64,000 nucleotides of DNA, taken from positions 4,402,001-4,466,000 of the forward strand of contig NZ_CP043042.1 in the NCBI RefSeq assembly GCF_008122265.1. The letters run 5' to 3'. This document shows positions 1 to 8,800 of this stretch, piece by piece. The notes below the pieces were generated by a model. It searched no databases. It had not been told where the DNA came from and saw only the letters and a program-made list of their open reading frames with translations. This DNA comes from Marinobacter fonticola. GTDB lineage: Bacteria; Pseudomonadota; Gammaproteobacteria; Pseudomonadales; Oleiphilaceae. Position 1 is the first letter of the stretch. The number at the start of each line of letters is the position of its first letter. The position numbers were made by a program, and so were the translations under genes.

Positions 1-642
1 ATGGACGGGACACTGCTGGATCTGCACTTCGACAGCCACTTCTGGCTGGTCCACCTACCCCGCCGCTACGCGGCACTCAAGTCCGTCGATCCCGACGAGG
101 CGCGCACTTCCATCGTATCCATGATCGAGTCGGAAAAAGGTTCGCTGCAATGGTATTGCGTGGATTACTGGAGCGACCGGCTGGACGTGGACATCACCGC
201 GCTCAAGCGAGAGGTGGCCGACCGTATTGGTTATCGGCCCCACGCCGAGTCTTTTCTTGGGGCCCTGCGTCATAGCGGCCGGCGCTGCGTCATCGTGACC
301 AACTGCCATCCTAAACCGCTGGAGCTCAAGCTGGAGCGCACCGGCCTGGACCGGCACGTGGACCGCGTTGTCTCCACCCATGATTTGGGCCGTCCCAAAG
401 AAGATGTGCAGTTCTGGACGGACCTGGACCGCATCGAGCCCTACGACCGGCAGCGCACGCTGATGGTGGATGACAGCCTGCCCGTACTGGAAAGTGCGCG
501 CCGCGCCGGCATTGCCCATCTGCTCGCCATCCTGGCACCGGACAGCCAGATGCCTGAGCGCGCAGCGATCGAGAACCTACCCGGCATCCGACACTTCGAT
601 GAAATCCTCGAACACATTCAGCCCGTCCCCACATCGAGCTGA
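1..642 (+). CDS. yrfG: HAD-superfamily nucleotidase, YrfG-like (5' end cut off)
   Basis: This is the 3' part of a HAD hydrolase of the YrfG (GMP/IMP nucleotidase) type, about 213 residues visible. The first readable residues, MDGTLLDLHFD, are the second half of the DxDGT catalytic loop, so the nucleophilic Asp and the real start lie upstream of the window. Motif II (VIVTN), the motif III lysine (GRPKED) and the motif IV acid pair (MVDDS) are all present. The HSFW-like stretch after the first motif (DSHFW) is typical of YrfG. In related genomes yrfG lies just before hslR and hslO, and the same order is seen here, which supports the call. In E. coli YrfG dephosphorylates purine nucleotides; the substrate here is inferred from family only. 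Confidence 0.8.
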   Translation: MDGTLLDLHFDSHFWLVHLPRRYAALKSVDPDEARTSIVSMIESEKGSLQWYCVDYWSDRLDVDITALKREVADRIGYRPHAESFLGALRHSGRRCVIVTNCHPKPLELKLERTGLDRHVDRVVSTHDLGRPKEDVQFWTDLDRIEPYDRQRTLMVDDSLPVLESARRAGIAHLLAILAPDSQMPERAAIENLPGIRHFDEILEHIQPVPTSS

Positions 643-711
643 TCGGGTTATACTGAAAGCAGGATTGACCACGCCCAACGTGATGACGTCGATATCGGCG
701 ACTGGAGCATC

Positions 712-1116
712 ATGAGTTCAACGGAAACCAGCGAACGGGTGCGGCTAGACAAATGGCTCTGGGCCGCACGTTTCTACAAAACCCGAACCCTTGCCAAGGA
801 AGCTATCGAAGGCGGCAAGGTTCACTACAACAGTCAGCGCACCAAGCCTGGCAAAGTGGTTGAGATCGGCGCGCGCCTTCGGCTACGTCTGGGGCATCAG
901 GAAAAGGAAGTCATTATCGACGATATCAGCGATCGTCGCCGTGGCGCGCCGGAAGCCCAGGCCCTATACCACGAAACGCCGGACAGCGTAAAAAAGCGCG
1001 AAGAGCTGGCTTGGCAGCGTAAAACCATGCAAGCCGCTCGAATGCCGCCGGCGCGGCGCCCGACCAAGAAAGATCGCCGCGATATCCAACGCTTTCGCGA
1101 CCAACACGGACTGTGA
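712..1116 (+). CDS. hslR: Heat-shock protein 15, ribosome-associated RNA-binding protein
   Basis: A 134-residue protein with an N-terminal S4 RNA-binding domain (RLDKWLWAARFYKTRTLA, roughly residues 10-70) followed by a basic tail rich in Arg and Lys. This is the layout and length of Hsp15. Family knowledge: Hsp15 binds free 50S subunits that still carry a nascent chain and helps recycle stalled complexes after heat shock. The ATG follows a GGAG about 5 bases upstream. It sits 69 bp after the yrfG-like gene and 80 bp before hslO on the same strand, the usual yrfG-hslR-hslO heat-shock group, so cotranscription is likely. Confidence 0.93.
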   Translation: MSSTETSERVRLDKWLWAARFYKTRTLAKEAIEGGKVHYNSQRTKPGKVVEIGARLRLRLGHQEKEVIIDDISDRRRGAPEAQALYHETPDSVKKREELAWQRKTMQAARMPPARRPTKKDRRDIQRFRDQHGL

Positions 1117-1196
1117 GCCTGTCGGCATGTTCGATATGATCGGCCCCACCTTTATTGTGTCCCAGTCACTTTTTTTGTCCTGCAAGAGGTCCTTTC

Positions 1197-2048
1197 ATGG
1201 CTTTGGACGACCAATTCCAACGTTTCCTGTTTGATGGCAGTCAGGTCCGCGGCGAGTGGGTGCGCCTGTCCAACAGTTTCCAGGAGATTGTTGCCCAAAC
1301 CGCCTACCCCGAACGCATTCAGCACCTGCTAGGCGAAACCCTGGCGGCCAGCGTATTGCTCAGCGGCACGCTTAAGTTCGAAGGCACTCTCTCTATTCAG
1401 GCGCAGGGTGAGGGTCCGGTACGCACCTTGCTTGCAGAATGTAGTCATGACCGGGCGATCCGCGGTATCGCGCGTTTCGAGACCCCGCCGACAGGGCGCA
1501 GCCTCGATGAGCTGCTGGGGCCTGGCCGCATGGCCATCACGATTACGCCGGACCAGGGCCAGCGCTACCAAGGGGTGGTGCCCCGGGAACACGACACGCT
1601 CAGCGAGTGCCTGGAAGATTACTTTGAACGTTCGGAGCAAATCGAAACGCGTTTATTCCTGTTCGCCGATGGAAGCCAGGCAGCCGGCTTATTGCTGCAG
1701 CGCCTGCCAGGCGACAAATCGCAGGATGAAGACCTCTGGCAGCGTGTCGGCCACTTGGCTGCCACGCTCAAAGCAGACGAACTGCTCGAACTGGATAGTG
1801 AAACAGTACTTCATCGCCTGTTTCATGAGGAAACGATACGCCTGTTCGACCCCGAGCCTGTCCGTTTTCAGTGCAGTTGCTCACGGGAACGCACCTTGGC
1901 GGCGCTCGAGTCGATTGGCAAAGAGGAGTGCTACAGCATCCTCGACGAACAGGGCAGCATCGAAATGGACTGTCAGTTTTGCCATACCCAGTACCGCTTC
2001 GATCGCAATGATATTGACCAGTTGTTTCATGGGCATTCGCTGCACTGA
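1197..2048 (+). CDS. hslO: Hsp33 redox-regulated chaperone
   Basis: A 283-residue Hsp33. The C-terminal zinc centre is visible as CSC (FQCSCSRERT) followed after a spacer by CQFC (MDCQFCHTQY), matching the CxC-x(n)-CxxC redox switch. Family knowledge: reduced Hsp33 binds zinc and is inactive; oxidation releases zinc, unfolds the linker and turns on holdase activity in the cytoplasm. I chose the ATG at 1197 because AAGAGGT lies 6 bases before it and the protein then starts MALDDQFQRFLFD, as in homologues; the longer frame starting at 1155 has no ribosome-binding site. Follows hslR as in other gammaproteobacteria. Confidence 0.95.
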   Translation: MALDDQFQRFLFDGSQVRGEWVRLSNSFQEIVAQTAYPERIQHLLGETLAASVLLSGTLKFEGTLSIQAQGEGPVRTLLAECSHDRAIRGIARFETPPTGRSLDELLGPGRMAITITPDQGQRYQGVVPREHDTLSECLEDYFERSEQIETRLFLFADGSQAAGLLLQRLPGDKSQDEDLWQRVGHLAATLKADELLELDSETVLHRLFHEETIRLFDPEPVRFQCSCSRERTLAALESIGKEECYSILDEQGSIEMDCQFCHTQYRFDRNDIDQLFHGHSLH

Positions 2049-2132
2049 CCGGGTTGATTTTACCCGACCAGATTGTCCGCAAAGCCCACAACCATGCGGC
2101 TTAGCGGGAAGTCGTTTTTTACCCGGGTCTCT

Positions 2133-2140
2133 GGCATAAT
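2133..2140 (+). promoter_or_regulatory. Candidate -10 of the pckA promoter
   Basis: The 207-bp gap before pckA contains GGCATAAT, a reasonable sigma-70 -10 element, about 115 bp before the start codon. No convincing -35 is seen at the right spacing, so the promoter may need an activator or may lie elsewhere. The long leader leaves room for regulation of gluconeogenesis, but no operator is recognisable. Confidence 0.3.
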
Positions 2141-2255
2141 AGCGCGCCTGCGTTAAGCCGATTGTTCACAAAACCGCCAGTTTCGGGCTGCGGCTAATCC
2201 CGCCCCCTGCGTCGGATCGAACAATTTCGAATACATCCTCTAGGGCGAGGTCGAA

Positions 2256-3788
2256 GTGAGTAACACTTACACAGATTTGAGTTCAGCACGGTTGGTTGAA
2301 CTGGCGCTGGAACGCAACGAAGGTCGTCTGGCTTCCAACGGCTCCCTGGTCGTCAAGACCGGCAAGCGCACCGGGCGTTCACCGATGGACCGGTTTATCG
2401 TCGAGGAGCCCAGCACCTCCGATGCAATTCACTGGGGTCCCATTAACCGCCCTTTCGATGCCGACAAGTTCGATCCGCTCTGGGATCGCGTCGAAGCCTT
2501 TATGGCGGACAAGATTCAATTTGTGTCCCATCTGCACGTCGGATCCGACCCGGAGCACTACCTGCCGGTGCGCATGACCACGGAAACGGCGTGGCAAAAT
2601 CTGTTTGGCCGTAATCTGTTTATCCGGCCCGACAGCTTCAACCCGTCCGACAAACAGGAATGGCAGATCCTCAACGCGGCCAACTTCCAGTGCGAACCCG
2701 AGCGTGACGGTACCAACAGCGAGAGTTGCGTCATCATCAACTTCGCCAAGCGCAAGGTCCTGTTGGCCGGCATGCACTACGCCGGTGAAATGAAGAAGGC
2801 GATGTTCTCGGTGCAAAACTTCTTGCTGCCGGAGAAAGACGTGCTGCCGATGCACTGCTCCGCCAACGTTGGCGACGACGGCGAAACCTGTCTGTTCTTC
2901 GGTCTATCCGGTACCGGCAAGACCACACTTTCAGCGGATCCCGATCGTCACTTGATCGGTGACGACGAGCATGGCTGGGGACCCGGCACGGTCTTCAACA
3001 TCGAAGGCGGCTGCTACGCCAAGTGCATCGACCTCAGCCAGAAGAACGAACCCATCATTTGGGACGCCATCCGCTTCGGCGCCATTGTCGAAAATGTGAC
3101 CATCGACGACGAGACCCGCGAGCCGGACTATACCGACGTGTCCCTGACCGAGAACTCCCGCTGCGCCTATCCGCTGGAGCACGTGGAGAAGCGGGTTCTG
3201 GAAAACCGCGCCGGCGAACCTTCGGCCATCGTTTTCCTGACGTGCGACATGACCGGCGTCCTGCCGCCCGTATCGATCCTCGACAAGGAATCTGCGGCCT
3301 ATCACTTCCTGAGTGGTTACACCGCCCTGGTGGGCTCCACCGAGATGGGTTCCTCGTCGAAGCTGAAATCCACCTTCTCCACCTGTTTCGGCGCACCGTT
3401 CTTCCCGCGCCCGGCTGGCGTCTATGCCGAGCTGCTAATGAAGCGGATGGAGGAATTCGGCAGCAAGGTCTTCCTGGTAAATACGGGCTGGACCGGAGGC
3501 CCTTACGGAGTGGGCGAACGCTTCAGCATCCCCACCACCCGCGCCATCATCAGCGCCATTCAGAATGGCAAGCTGGACGATGTGGAAACCGAGCATCTGG
3601 ATAAGCTGAACCTGGACGTACCGGTAGAGGTACCGAACGTCGACAGCAAACTGCTGAATCCGCGCAACACCTGGAGCGATCCGGCAGAGTACGACGCCAA
3701 GGCCCAGGAGCTGATCCGCCAGTTCGTCGACAACTTCACCAAGTTCGATGTCGCCGAGTCTATTGTGGCGGCAGGTCCCAAGCTCTAA
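2256..3788 (+). CDS. pckA: Phosphoenolpyruvate carboxykinase (ATP)
   Basis: A 510-residue ATP-dependent PEP carboxykinase: oxaloacetate plus ATP gives PEP, CO2 and ADP, the entry step of gluconeogenesis from C4 acids. Seen: the kinase P-loop [13 protein letters not shown] near residue 215-230, the metal-binding segment DDEHGWG and the CxEGG-like [10 protein letters not shown]. Length is close to bacterial PckA enzymes (about 510-540). The start is GTG at 2256 with GGGCGAGG a few bases upstream; no in-frame ATG occurs near the N terminus. A single-gene unit closed by a perfect hairpin terminator. Typical of an organism living on organic acids or hydrocarbons rather than sugars (inference). Confidence 0.96.
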   Translation: MSNTYTDLSSARLVELALERNEGRLASNGSLVVKTGKRTGRSPMDRFIVEEPSTSDAIHWGPINRPFDADKFDPLWDRVEAFMADKIQFVSHLHVGSDPEHYLPVRMTTETAWQNLFGRNLFIRPDSFNPSDKQEWQILNAANFQCEPERDGTNSESCVIINFAKRKVLLAGMHYAGEMKKAMFSVQNFLLPEKDVLPMHCSANVGDDGETCLFFGLSGTGKTTLSADPDRHLIGDDEHGWGPGTVFNIEGGCYAKCIDLSQKNEPIIWDAIRFGAIVENVTIDDETREPDYTDVSLTENSRCAYPLEHVEKRVLENRAGEPSAIVFLTCDMTGVLPPVSILDKESAAYHFLSGYTALVGSTEMGSSSKLKSTFSTCFGAPFFPRPAGVYAELLMKRMEEFGSKVFLVNTGWTGGPYGVGERFSIPTTRAIISAIQNGKLDDVETEHLDKLNLDVPVEVPNVDSKLLNPRNTWSDPAEYDAKAQELIRQFVDNFTKFDVAESIVAAGPKL

Positions 3789-3807
3789 GGGATCTTAGAA
3801 AACCAGA

Positions 3808-3839
3808 ACAAGAAAGGCGCCTTCAGGCGCCTTTCTTGT
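3808..3839. terminator. Bidirectional intrinsic terminator between pckA and the TRAP operon
   Basis: A perfect 14-bp stem (ACAAGAAAGGCGCC paired with GGCGCCTTTCTTGT) closes a TTCA tetraloop. The A/T-rich outer stem gives a U-rich end in either direction, so it can end pckA (plus) and the convergent TRAP permease gene (minus). Confidence 0.88.
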
Positions 3840-3885
3840 TTGTGTTGACCGTCGTGTGTAGCCGATGCCCCTTGGCAAAAGAGCA

Positions 3886-5982
3886 TCACGCATAGAACAT
3901 CAAAGGCACGAACGCCACCAGCACCAGTGAAATCCCCATCACGATCAACGGCATGATGATGCGCTCGTGACGCTGGTAGAAGGTGCCGTCCTCGGATAGC
4001 GCCGCCGACACTTCCGCTTCCCCCACTACCTGGCGCGTCAACAGATGGTTCAATGCCACCGGCGGGCTCAGGTAGCCCAACTCGAAGGCGACCAAGGTGG
4101 TCATCCAGAAATGAATGGGCTCGATACCGCTGCTGTAAGCGATGGTCGCCACCGTGGCGCTGACCAGGATCACCGCGCCGAACGCGTCCATGATCATCCC
4201 CAGCACAACCAACACCATGACCATCAGCAGCATCGCCGTCCACGGACTATCGAATGCCTGAGGGAACATCAGCATGATCTCCGCGCGCTCGATCACGCCA
4301 CCAATACTCACCGACAGCCCCAGCAGCAGGAGCAGTGCGCCGATTTCCGAGGTGGTATCGTTGGTCGCGCCGCGAACGCTCCGCTCGATGCCCTGGTGAT
4401 TGAACTCCGACTCCTTGCGGGTGCTCTTACGGGAGTCCTTACGAAAAGCCAGGTGCTCGTAGACCAGGATCGCCAGCATGATCACCGGCAGAATACGTGG
4501 CGCCGAGAACTCATCCATGCCCACATCCAGCGCCCAGCGATAGCCCAGAACCACAACGGCAATGACGAGCACATAAGGCATCAGTGGCGCCAAGGCGCGT
4601 AGCATAGCCGGGAACGCTTCGGTGGCCGGCGCCAGTTCGAACCGGCTCTGGCGGTTGACGGTTAGGGACACGACCAAAAACATCACTGCTGTCAGCAGGA
4701 AAACCCAGATACCCCAGCCAAACAGAACGTCGGTGGTTACTTCACGATTAAGATAAGCAATCACCACCACCAGCAAGCAGGGACGCAGCACGACACCCAG
4801 CGAACCGGACATGGCGGTGGCCGCCAAAGCCAGATGGCGGCGAGCGCCGGCGGCGCGCAACTCACTGTAGATCACTGCGCCGGCGGCGATAACGAAGATT
4901 CCCGACGCCCCGGTATAGGCGGTGGGCACCGCCGCGACAACGACCGCCACCACCGCCAGCATTTCCGGCGGCATGCGCCAGGGACGAAAAGCGTTGAACA
5001 CCAGTGTGGCAAGCTGGGTCTGTTTAAGCATCATGCCCACCCATACGTAGAGCGCGACATTCAAAAACATGTCCGACAGCTCCATCATCTTATCCAGGTA
5101 GACACCGATCCCGGAGGCGTGGCCGAGCAAGGCAAAGTAGGTGCCCGATATCAGGCACATTCCGGTATAAAGGGGTACAGCCAGACCCGCTTTCATCAGG
5201 TCACCGCCCTCTTGCAGGTCAGCCGGTGGCCGCATCAGGCGATAGAGGCTGACCAGCGTGAGGGCGGCAAAGCCGACAATCCACAGGTCGTGCAGGATCT
5301 CCCGCTCGATCGTGATGTCCGCGCCGGCATCGTGGGAGGTCTGGCGGAACAGCACGCTCGAACCCAACAGCATCACGTTGGCGACGGTCTGCAGGAAGTA
5401 AGAGACGGTGTAGTCGAGGCGGGTCTCGATAGCCCGCATGGCAATATGGTGCCGGGTCAGCGTCGCCGTGGCGGCACACAGCATGACCAGCACCACCAGA
5501 ATATAGCGCTGAGAGGTGAGCCCCAGCGCGATCACGTCGGCGACGAAGCCCTCGACAGCCCGATAAACCTCAAGCGCCGGTGTCATCTGGCCCTGCAAGC
5601 TGGCAAATTCGGCGTGCCTCTCCCGGCATAGGGCGGCGGCGTTTTCCACCGCTGCACGAATATCCGCAGGATTGACGGTTTGCTCTCCGAGCAGTCCCAT
5701 TAACGGATCGGAGGGTGCCTGCCGGGCTTCGCGAACCTGACGCTGAACCTCCGCCTCGATATTGCGGTTGGGATGACAGGTGGGCTCGACCAGGTCGACG
5801 CGCAACTTGTAGTAGCCGCTCCAAAGCTGCTCCCCCCCTCGCAGCATTTGGTTGTGGATGTCACTGCTGGTGGAGAAGATCACCACCAGCAGTAGCAGGA
5901 TGCAGACCGGGAAAGACGAAAACCATTCCCGGCCGGTGCGTCGGGCCAACCTTCCCCTCTCGCTCAATACGCTCGCAGACAT
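3886..5982 (-). CDS. TRAP-type transporter permease with fused small (Q) and large (M) parts
   Basis: A 698-residue polytopic membrane protein. The C-terminal two thirds has the repeated hydrophobic helices and small-residue loops of a TRAP large permease (DctM/IT superfamily), for example VVAAVPTAYTGASGIFVIA and GMIMDAFGAVILVSATVA. The first 260 residues have one N-terminal helix, a periplasmic-looking Cys-containing loop and three or four further helices, which fits a fused DctQ-like part. The ATG at 5982 is preferred over an in-frame TTG one codon upstream. It is the last gene of a minus-strand operon after a TatT-like lipoprotein and a solute-binding protein (53-bp gap). The substrate cannot be read from the sequence. 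The family call is good; the Q-M fusion is inferred from topology. Confidence 0.78.
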   Translation of the reverse strand: MSASVLSERGRLARRTGREWFSSFPVCILLLLVVIFSTSSDIHNQMLRGGEQLWSGYYKLRVDLVEPTCHPNRNIEAEVQRQVREARQAPSDPLMGLLGEQTVNPADIRAAVENAAALCRERHAEFASLQGQMTPALEVYRAVEGFVADVIALGLTSQRYILVVLVMLCAATATLTRHHIAMRAIETRLDYTVSYFLQTVANVMLLGSSVLFRQTSHDAGADITIEREILHDLWIVGFAALTLVSLYRLMRPPADLQEGGDLMKAGLAVPLYTGMCLISGTYFALLGHASGIGVYLDKMMELSDMFLNVALYVWVGMMLKQTQLATLVFNAFRPWRMPPEMLAVVAVVVAAVPTAYTGASGIFVIAAGAVIYSELRAAGARRHLALAATAMSGSLGVVLRPCLLVVVIAYLNREVTTDVLFGWGIWVFLLTAVMFLVVSLTVNRQSRFELAPATEAFPAMLRALAPLMPYVLVIAVVVLGYRWALDVGMDEFSAPRILPVIMLAILVYEHLAFRKDSRKSTRKESEFNHQGIERSVRGATNDTTSEIGALLLLLGLSVSIGGVIERAEIMLMFPQAFDSPWTAMLLMVMVLVVLGMIMDAFGAVILVSATVATIAYSSGIEPIHFWMTTLVAFELGYLSPPVALNHLLTRQVVGEAEVSAALSEDGTFYQRHERIIMPLIVMGISLVLVAFVPLMFYA

Positions 5983-6035
5983 CAAATTCGTGCCCTGTTG
6001 CTGGTGCGGTTGTTGTTATTCGAGCCCGGCCGACG

Positions 6036-7055
6036 CTACTCTGCAGCAATCGCGCACTCCGCCCGGGTTGGATCGTCCTTGCAGCGAATCGCCCGCATCA
6101 ACTTCAATGCGCGCGCGTCGTAGGTGCCCTCCTCGCGAAGGCTCAAGCGCACGTCCCTCAGCATCCGGTCGTACTCCTGAATCTGCTGTTCGGTGGGATG
6201 CATCCAGGTCTGCTGCGGTATGTCCTTCTCCGCAGACTCGATCAAGCCATAGGCTTCATCCACGCGGGAGAAGGCATGGGCGCGGACCTTGTCGCCGTAG
6301 CCGGCCGGGAAGCGGTCGGCGTGGTGAATAATCTGAAAGGTCATCTGTGCCAGCTTGTAGGCGTAGACGCCGCCGCCGGGATTGACGCCCTTGTAGAGCT
6401 CGAGTGGCGTATAGGCGACAGCCGGAGCGTATGCAAGGTCGACGCTGCCGTTGTTGAACTTGCCTGCAAAATTGGCGGAATTGGCACCCACCACCGAAGC
6501 GCCCACATGACGCACCATGGTGACGGCGGCATTGTCATAATCCAGCGTGGCTATTTTTTTGCCTTGCAGCTCTCCCACGGTGTCGATCTCGCGGTCACGA
6601 ATAAACAGGTATATGGAACCAGCAGGGAGTATTCCGGCAACTTCGTAGTTATCCCGTCTGAGCAGTGTCGCCGCCGATGGTTGAGCCAGGGTTTGCAGCA
6701 GGATGCGCATCTGGGATTCACTGGTGAGCGCCCCCAGCGCCTCAATGCTCCCGGTAAAGCTGTTGAACTCCCGCGCCCGAGTGCCGGTCAACAATACCGA
6801 GTCGCACTGACCGGCCTTGAACTCTTCGGCTACAATTTTCTCGTCGGTATAGGCCCGCAATGCCAGGTCTACGCCCCACCCCATCGCCGTGGGTCGAACC
6901 GACTTCATGACGTTAAACAAGGGACCGTTCGAACCGATCGGATCGAACACGCAGAACGAACGCTTGACCATCTCGCCGGCGTTGGCCTGGACCAGGCTGG
7001 CGCCCAGCAGCAGCCAAAGTCCAAGGGCACCCAGGCCCAGCTTTCCGTGTGTCAT
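6036..7055 (-). CDS. Periplasmic solute-binding protein of a TRAP-type system (AdeT-like), copy 1
   Basis: A roughly 339-residue secreted binding protein. The signal peptide is clear (hydrophobic GLGALGLWLLLGASLVQANA, cleavage after ANA). The mature part starts KRSFCVFDPIGSNGPLF and includes conserved blocks such as LRAYTDEKIVAEEFKAGQCD, GKKIATLDYD, MVRHVGASVVGANSA and YAPAVAYTPLELYKG. I recognise this as the group of putative TRAP solute receptors sometimes named AdeT in Acinetobacter; a drug-efflux role claimed for that name should not be assumed. ATG 7055 has GGAGA about 9 bases upstream; an ATG at 7070 without a good ribosome site is possible. It lies between the TatT-like lipoprotein (37-52 bp before) and the permease. 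A close paralogue is at 8801-9835. Confidence 0.75.
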   Translation of the reverse strand: MTHGKLGLGALGLWLLLGASLVQANAGEMVKRSFCVFDPIGSNGPLFNVMKSVRPTAMGWGVDLALRAYTDEKIVAEEFKAGQCDSVLLTGTRAREFNSFTGSIEALGALTSESQMRILLQTLAQPSAATLLRRDNYEVAGILPAGSIYLFIRDREIDTVGELQGKKIATLDYDNAAVTMVRHVGASVVGANSANFAGKFNNGSVDLAYAPAVAYTPLELYKGVNPGGGVYAYKLAQMTFQIIHHADRFPAGYGDKVRAHAFSRVDEAYGLIESAEKDIPQQTWMHPTEQQIQEYDRMLRDVRLSLREEGTYDARALKLMRAIRCKDDPTRAECAIAAE

Positions 7056-7091
7056 GTTGAGTGTCTCCATTTTTTATCGTTATCGTTGCCG

Positions 7092-8147
7092 CTACAGTAG
7101 GGAGTCCAGGTCAATGACTTCGCCGGTGGGTGCCTCGTCGTCCCAGAATGTGCCAAGCCCGCCCATCGGCGTGCGATGGCCGGTGTTCTCCATCCACAGC
7201 TTGTCGGATATCGCCAGTATGTTGTGAGTGGCGAGCTGGTCCACCAGCACCCAATCTTCAGCGGGCGGCCGCTTGTCGATGGCTTCGGCATGGCGGCGAA
7301 TGACGTCGCGCACCTGGTCCATGTCGCTCTTGTTCCAGGCCGCGATCGCGTGGAAAACATGGCTGATACGAACACCGGCAGCCTCACCGAGGGCGTCGGA
7401 GGCCTGTAGGCGTTCGAAGGCATCTTCTCCGGCCGGTTGGGCGCCGGGAATCATGGCCCAGACCGTAGCTCGCAACCCCATGGGTGCCCCCCACCACTTC
7501 TCGTTGTCTAGACAACTGGTGGCCCGCGCCACGACCGAGCCGACATTTTTGGGTACGCCTACGGGCGCCGTCGACTGGATCTCCGCGTTCAACGCCTGCA
7601 GGCCGGAGAGCAAGCCGGCTAAATAGATGAATTCGTCCAGGTCCTCATCGAAATCGGGGCATTCTTCGGCTTCCGGATCGCCGTAATAGGCCTGAAAATG
7701 CTGCCAACCCTTGAAATAGCGTTGCGCTGCCAGTGCGTAGTGGCGCTTCTGGCGTATGATCGCATCCTCTGCCTCCTCCGGATTGCGGGCGCGCAAGGCC
7801 GCAAGGCTCTGCAATTCCGCCTCCCGGCCTCGATCCTCCGCACAACCGCCGGCCTGTAAACTCATCATGACCGCGAGCTGGTCCGGATGAGTCGTTACCC
7901 GGCCGAACGACATGAGCAGCGGCTGCACCGACTCGCTCATGGCGCAGGCCATTTCCAGATCACCGGTCTGCAGTAGGTAGGGCACGGTATGCGACTTGGA
8001 GAAACCCTGCATCACGTCGCCGGTGGTCTTGTAGATCATGTGATTGACGACACCGCAGCCGCTAAGCGCGACACTGGCGGTCGCCGCCATAAGCCAGGCG
8101 CGCAAACGGATCAGTCGACTTACGCGGATATTCATTGTTGTTTCCAT
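7092..8147 (-). CDS. TatT-like TRAP-associated lipoprotein
   Basis: A 351-residue lipoprotein. The signal peptide ends in the lipobox LSGC (SVALSGCGVVNH), so Cys would be lipidated. The mature start, VVNHMIYKTTGDVMQGFSKS, followed by helical segments with many Ala, Glu and Leu residues, fits the TatT family, a TPR-like lipoprotein known from Treponema (Tp0956) that partners a TRAP solute-binding protein. The start at ATG 8147 is chosen because GAAGG lies 6 bases before it; a GTG at 8159 and an ATG at 8135 are alternatives. First gene of the operon tatT-binding protein-permease. Its upstream region holds a 19-bp palindrome. Likely role: an outer- or inner-membrane-anchored periplasmic helper that hands ligand to the binding protein (inference from Treponema). 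Confidence 0.7.
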   Translation of the reverse strand: METTMNIRVSRLIRLRAWLMAATASVALSGCGVVNHMIYKTTGDVMQGFSKSHTVPYLLQTGDLEMACAMSESVQPLLMSFGRVTTHPDQLAVMMSLQAGGCAEDRGREAELQSLAALRARNPEEAEDAIIRQKRHYALAAQRYFKGWQHFQAYYGDPEAEECPDFDEDLDEFIYLAGLLSGLQALNAEIQSTAPVGVPKNVGSVVARATSCLDNEKWWGAPMGLRATVWAMIPGAQPAGEDAFERLQASDALGEAAGVRISHVFHAIAAWNKSDMDQVRDVIRRHAEAIDKRPPAEDWVLVDQLATHNILAISDKLWMENTGHRTPMGGLGTFWDDEAPTGEVIDLDSLL

Positions 8148-8235
8148 ACAGCCCTTCACCTTTATATTCTTGTTTGTCCGCTTTTCTAAAGCGCCGCTGA
8201 GTCCGCTGTCCGGCTACTGTTTGCGCAAAAACACT

Positions 8236-8254
8236 CTGTAACGATATGTTACAG
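8236..8254. promoter_or_regulatory. Perfect 19-bp inverted repeat, operator candidate
   Basis: CTGTAAC and GTTACAG flank a 5-bp centre (GATAT), a perfect dyad 89 bp upstream of the tatT-like start and about 200 bp upstream of hupB. The size and symmetry fit a dimeric regulator (TetR, GntR or similar), but no regulator gene is adjacent. Either divergent gene could be the target. Confidence 0.5.
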
Positions 8255-8334
8255 ACCCGGGATTATCCTCAACTCAGCGACGATTTTGTGAGACGAGTGC
8301 CTCAAAGCCGGTATCGAAGCTCATGCACAGGTAT

Positions 8335-8362
8335 TTGACAGCGCCGCGTAAATGGCTATATC
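8335..8362 (+). promoter_or_regulatory. Sigma-70 promoter of hupB
   Basis: A perfect -35 TTGACA (8335-8340), a 16-bp spacer and TATATC (8357-8362) as -10, about 100 bp before the HU start codon. This is the best sigma-70 match seen in the window and fits a highly expressed nucleoid protein. Confidence 0.7.
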
Positions 8363-8458
8363 TGTAAGCTATGGCCGGGCACCCGCTCGGTTGCAGTCGT
8401 CGGCGTTCACCCAGTTCACTCCAGGGACGCCGTCTTACCAATAATGAAGGAGATATTC

Positions 8459-8734
8459 ATGCGCAAACCCGAACTTGCCAGTGCAATCGCAGAGCAGACC
8501 GGTCTGACCAAGGACAAAGCGAGTGAAGTGATTACGGCGTTTACCGACCAGATTCAGGCGGCGACCGCCAAGGGCCAAGACGTATCACTGATCGGTTTCG
8601 GTACCTTCAGTGTTCGCAAGCGCGAGGCCCGCACCGGCCGCAACCCGCAAACCGGCGCGACCATGAAGATTCCTGCGAGCAAGACCGTCGGCTTCAAGGC
8701 TGGCAAGGCGCTGAAAGACGCAGTCGCCAAGTAA
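8459..8734 (+). CDS. hupB: HU-family nucleoid DNA-binding protein
   Basis: A 91-residue HU protein. Seen: the N-terminal helical part (MRKPELASAIAEQTG), the GFGTF turn, and the beta-arm signature RTGRNPQTGATMKIPASKTV, whose Pro intercalates into DNA. Length is standard. Start at ATG 8459 with AAGGAG 6-7 bases upstream; an in-frame ATG at 8444 overlaps that ribosome site and is rejected. A monocistronic gene with a strong promoter and a hairpin after its stop. It sits between two paralogous solute-binding genes on the other strand. HU and not IHF, because the arm and termini match HU. hupB versus hupA cannot be told with certainty. Confidence 0.93.
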   Translation: MRKPELASAIAEQTGLTKDKASEVITAFTDQIQAATAKGQDVSLIGFGTFSVRKREARTGRNPQTGATMKIPASKTVGFKAGKALKDAVAK

Positions 8735-8743
8735 ATCTCCGAG

Positions 8744-8789
8744 AGGCCGGTCACCCCTCATTACTTACCCATCATCCCGTGACCGGCCT
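8744..8789. terminator. Hairpin between hupB and the convergent solute-binding gene
   Basis: A perfect 11-bp stem (AGGCCGGTCAC with GTGACCGGCCT) with a 24-nt loop starts about 10 bp after the hupB stop and ends 12 bp before the stop of the convergent gene. It is followed by a T-rich stretch (GCTTCTTTGCTT) rather than a pure T-run, so termination strength is uncertain. Confidence 0.6.
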
Positions 8790-8800
8790 GCTTCTTTGCT

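Noticed and set aside
4834..7100. Plus-strand frames opposite the TRAP permease and binding protein
   Set aside because: His/Arg/Gln-rich translations without domain motifs; the minus strand has clear signal peptides and membrane helices.
8735..8800. Riboswitch or small RNA after hupB
   Set aside because: Only a simple long-loop hairpin is visible; no conserved riboswitch features and no promoter of its own.
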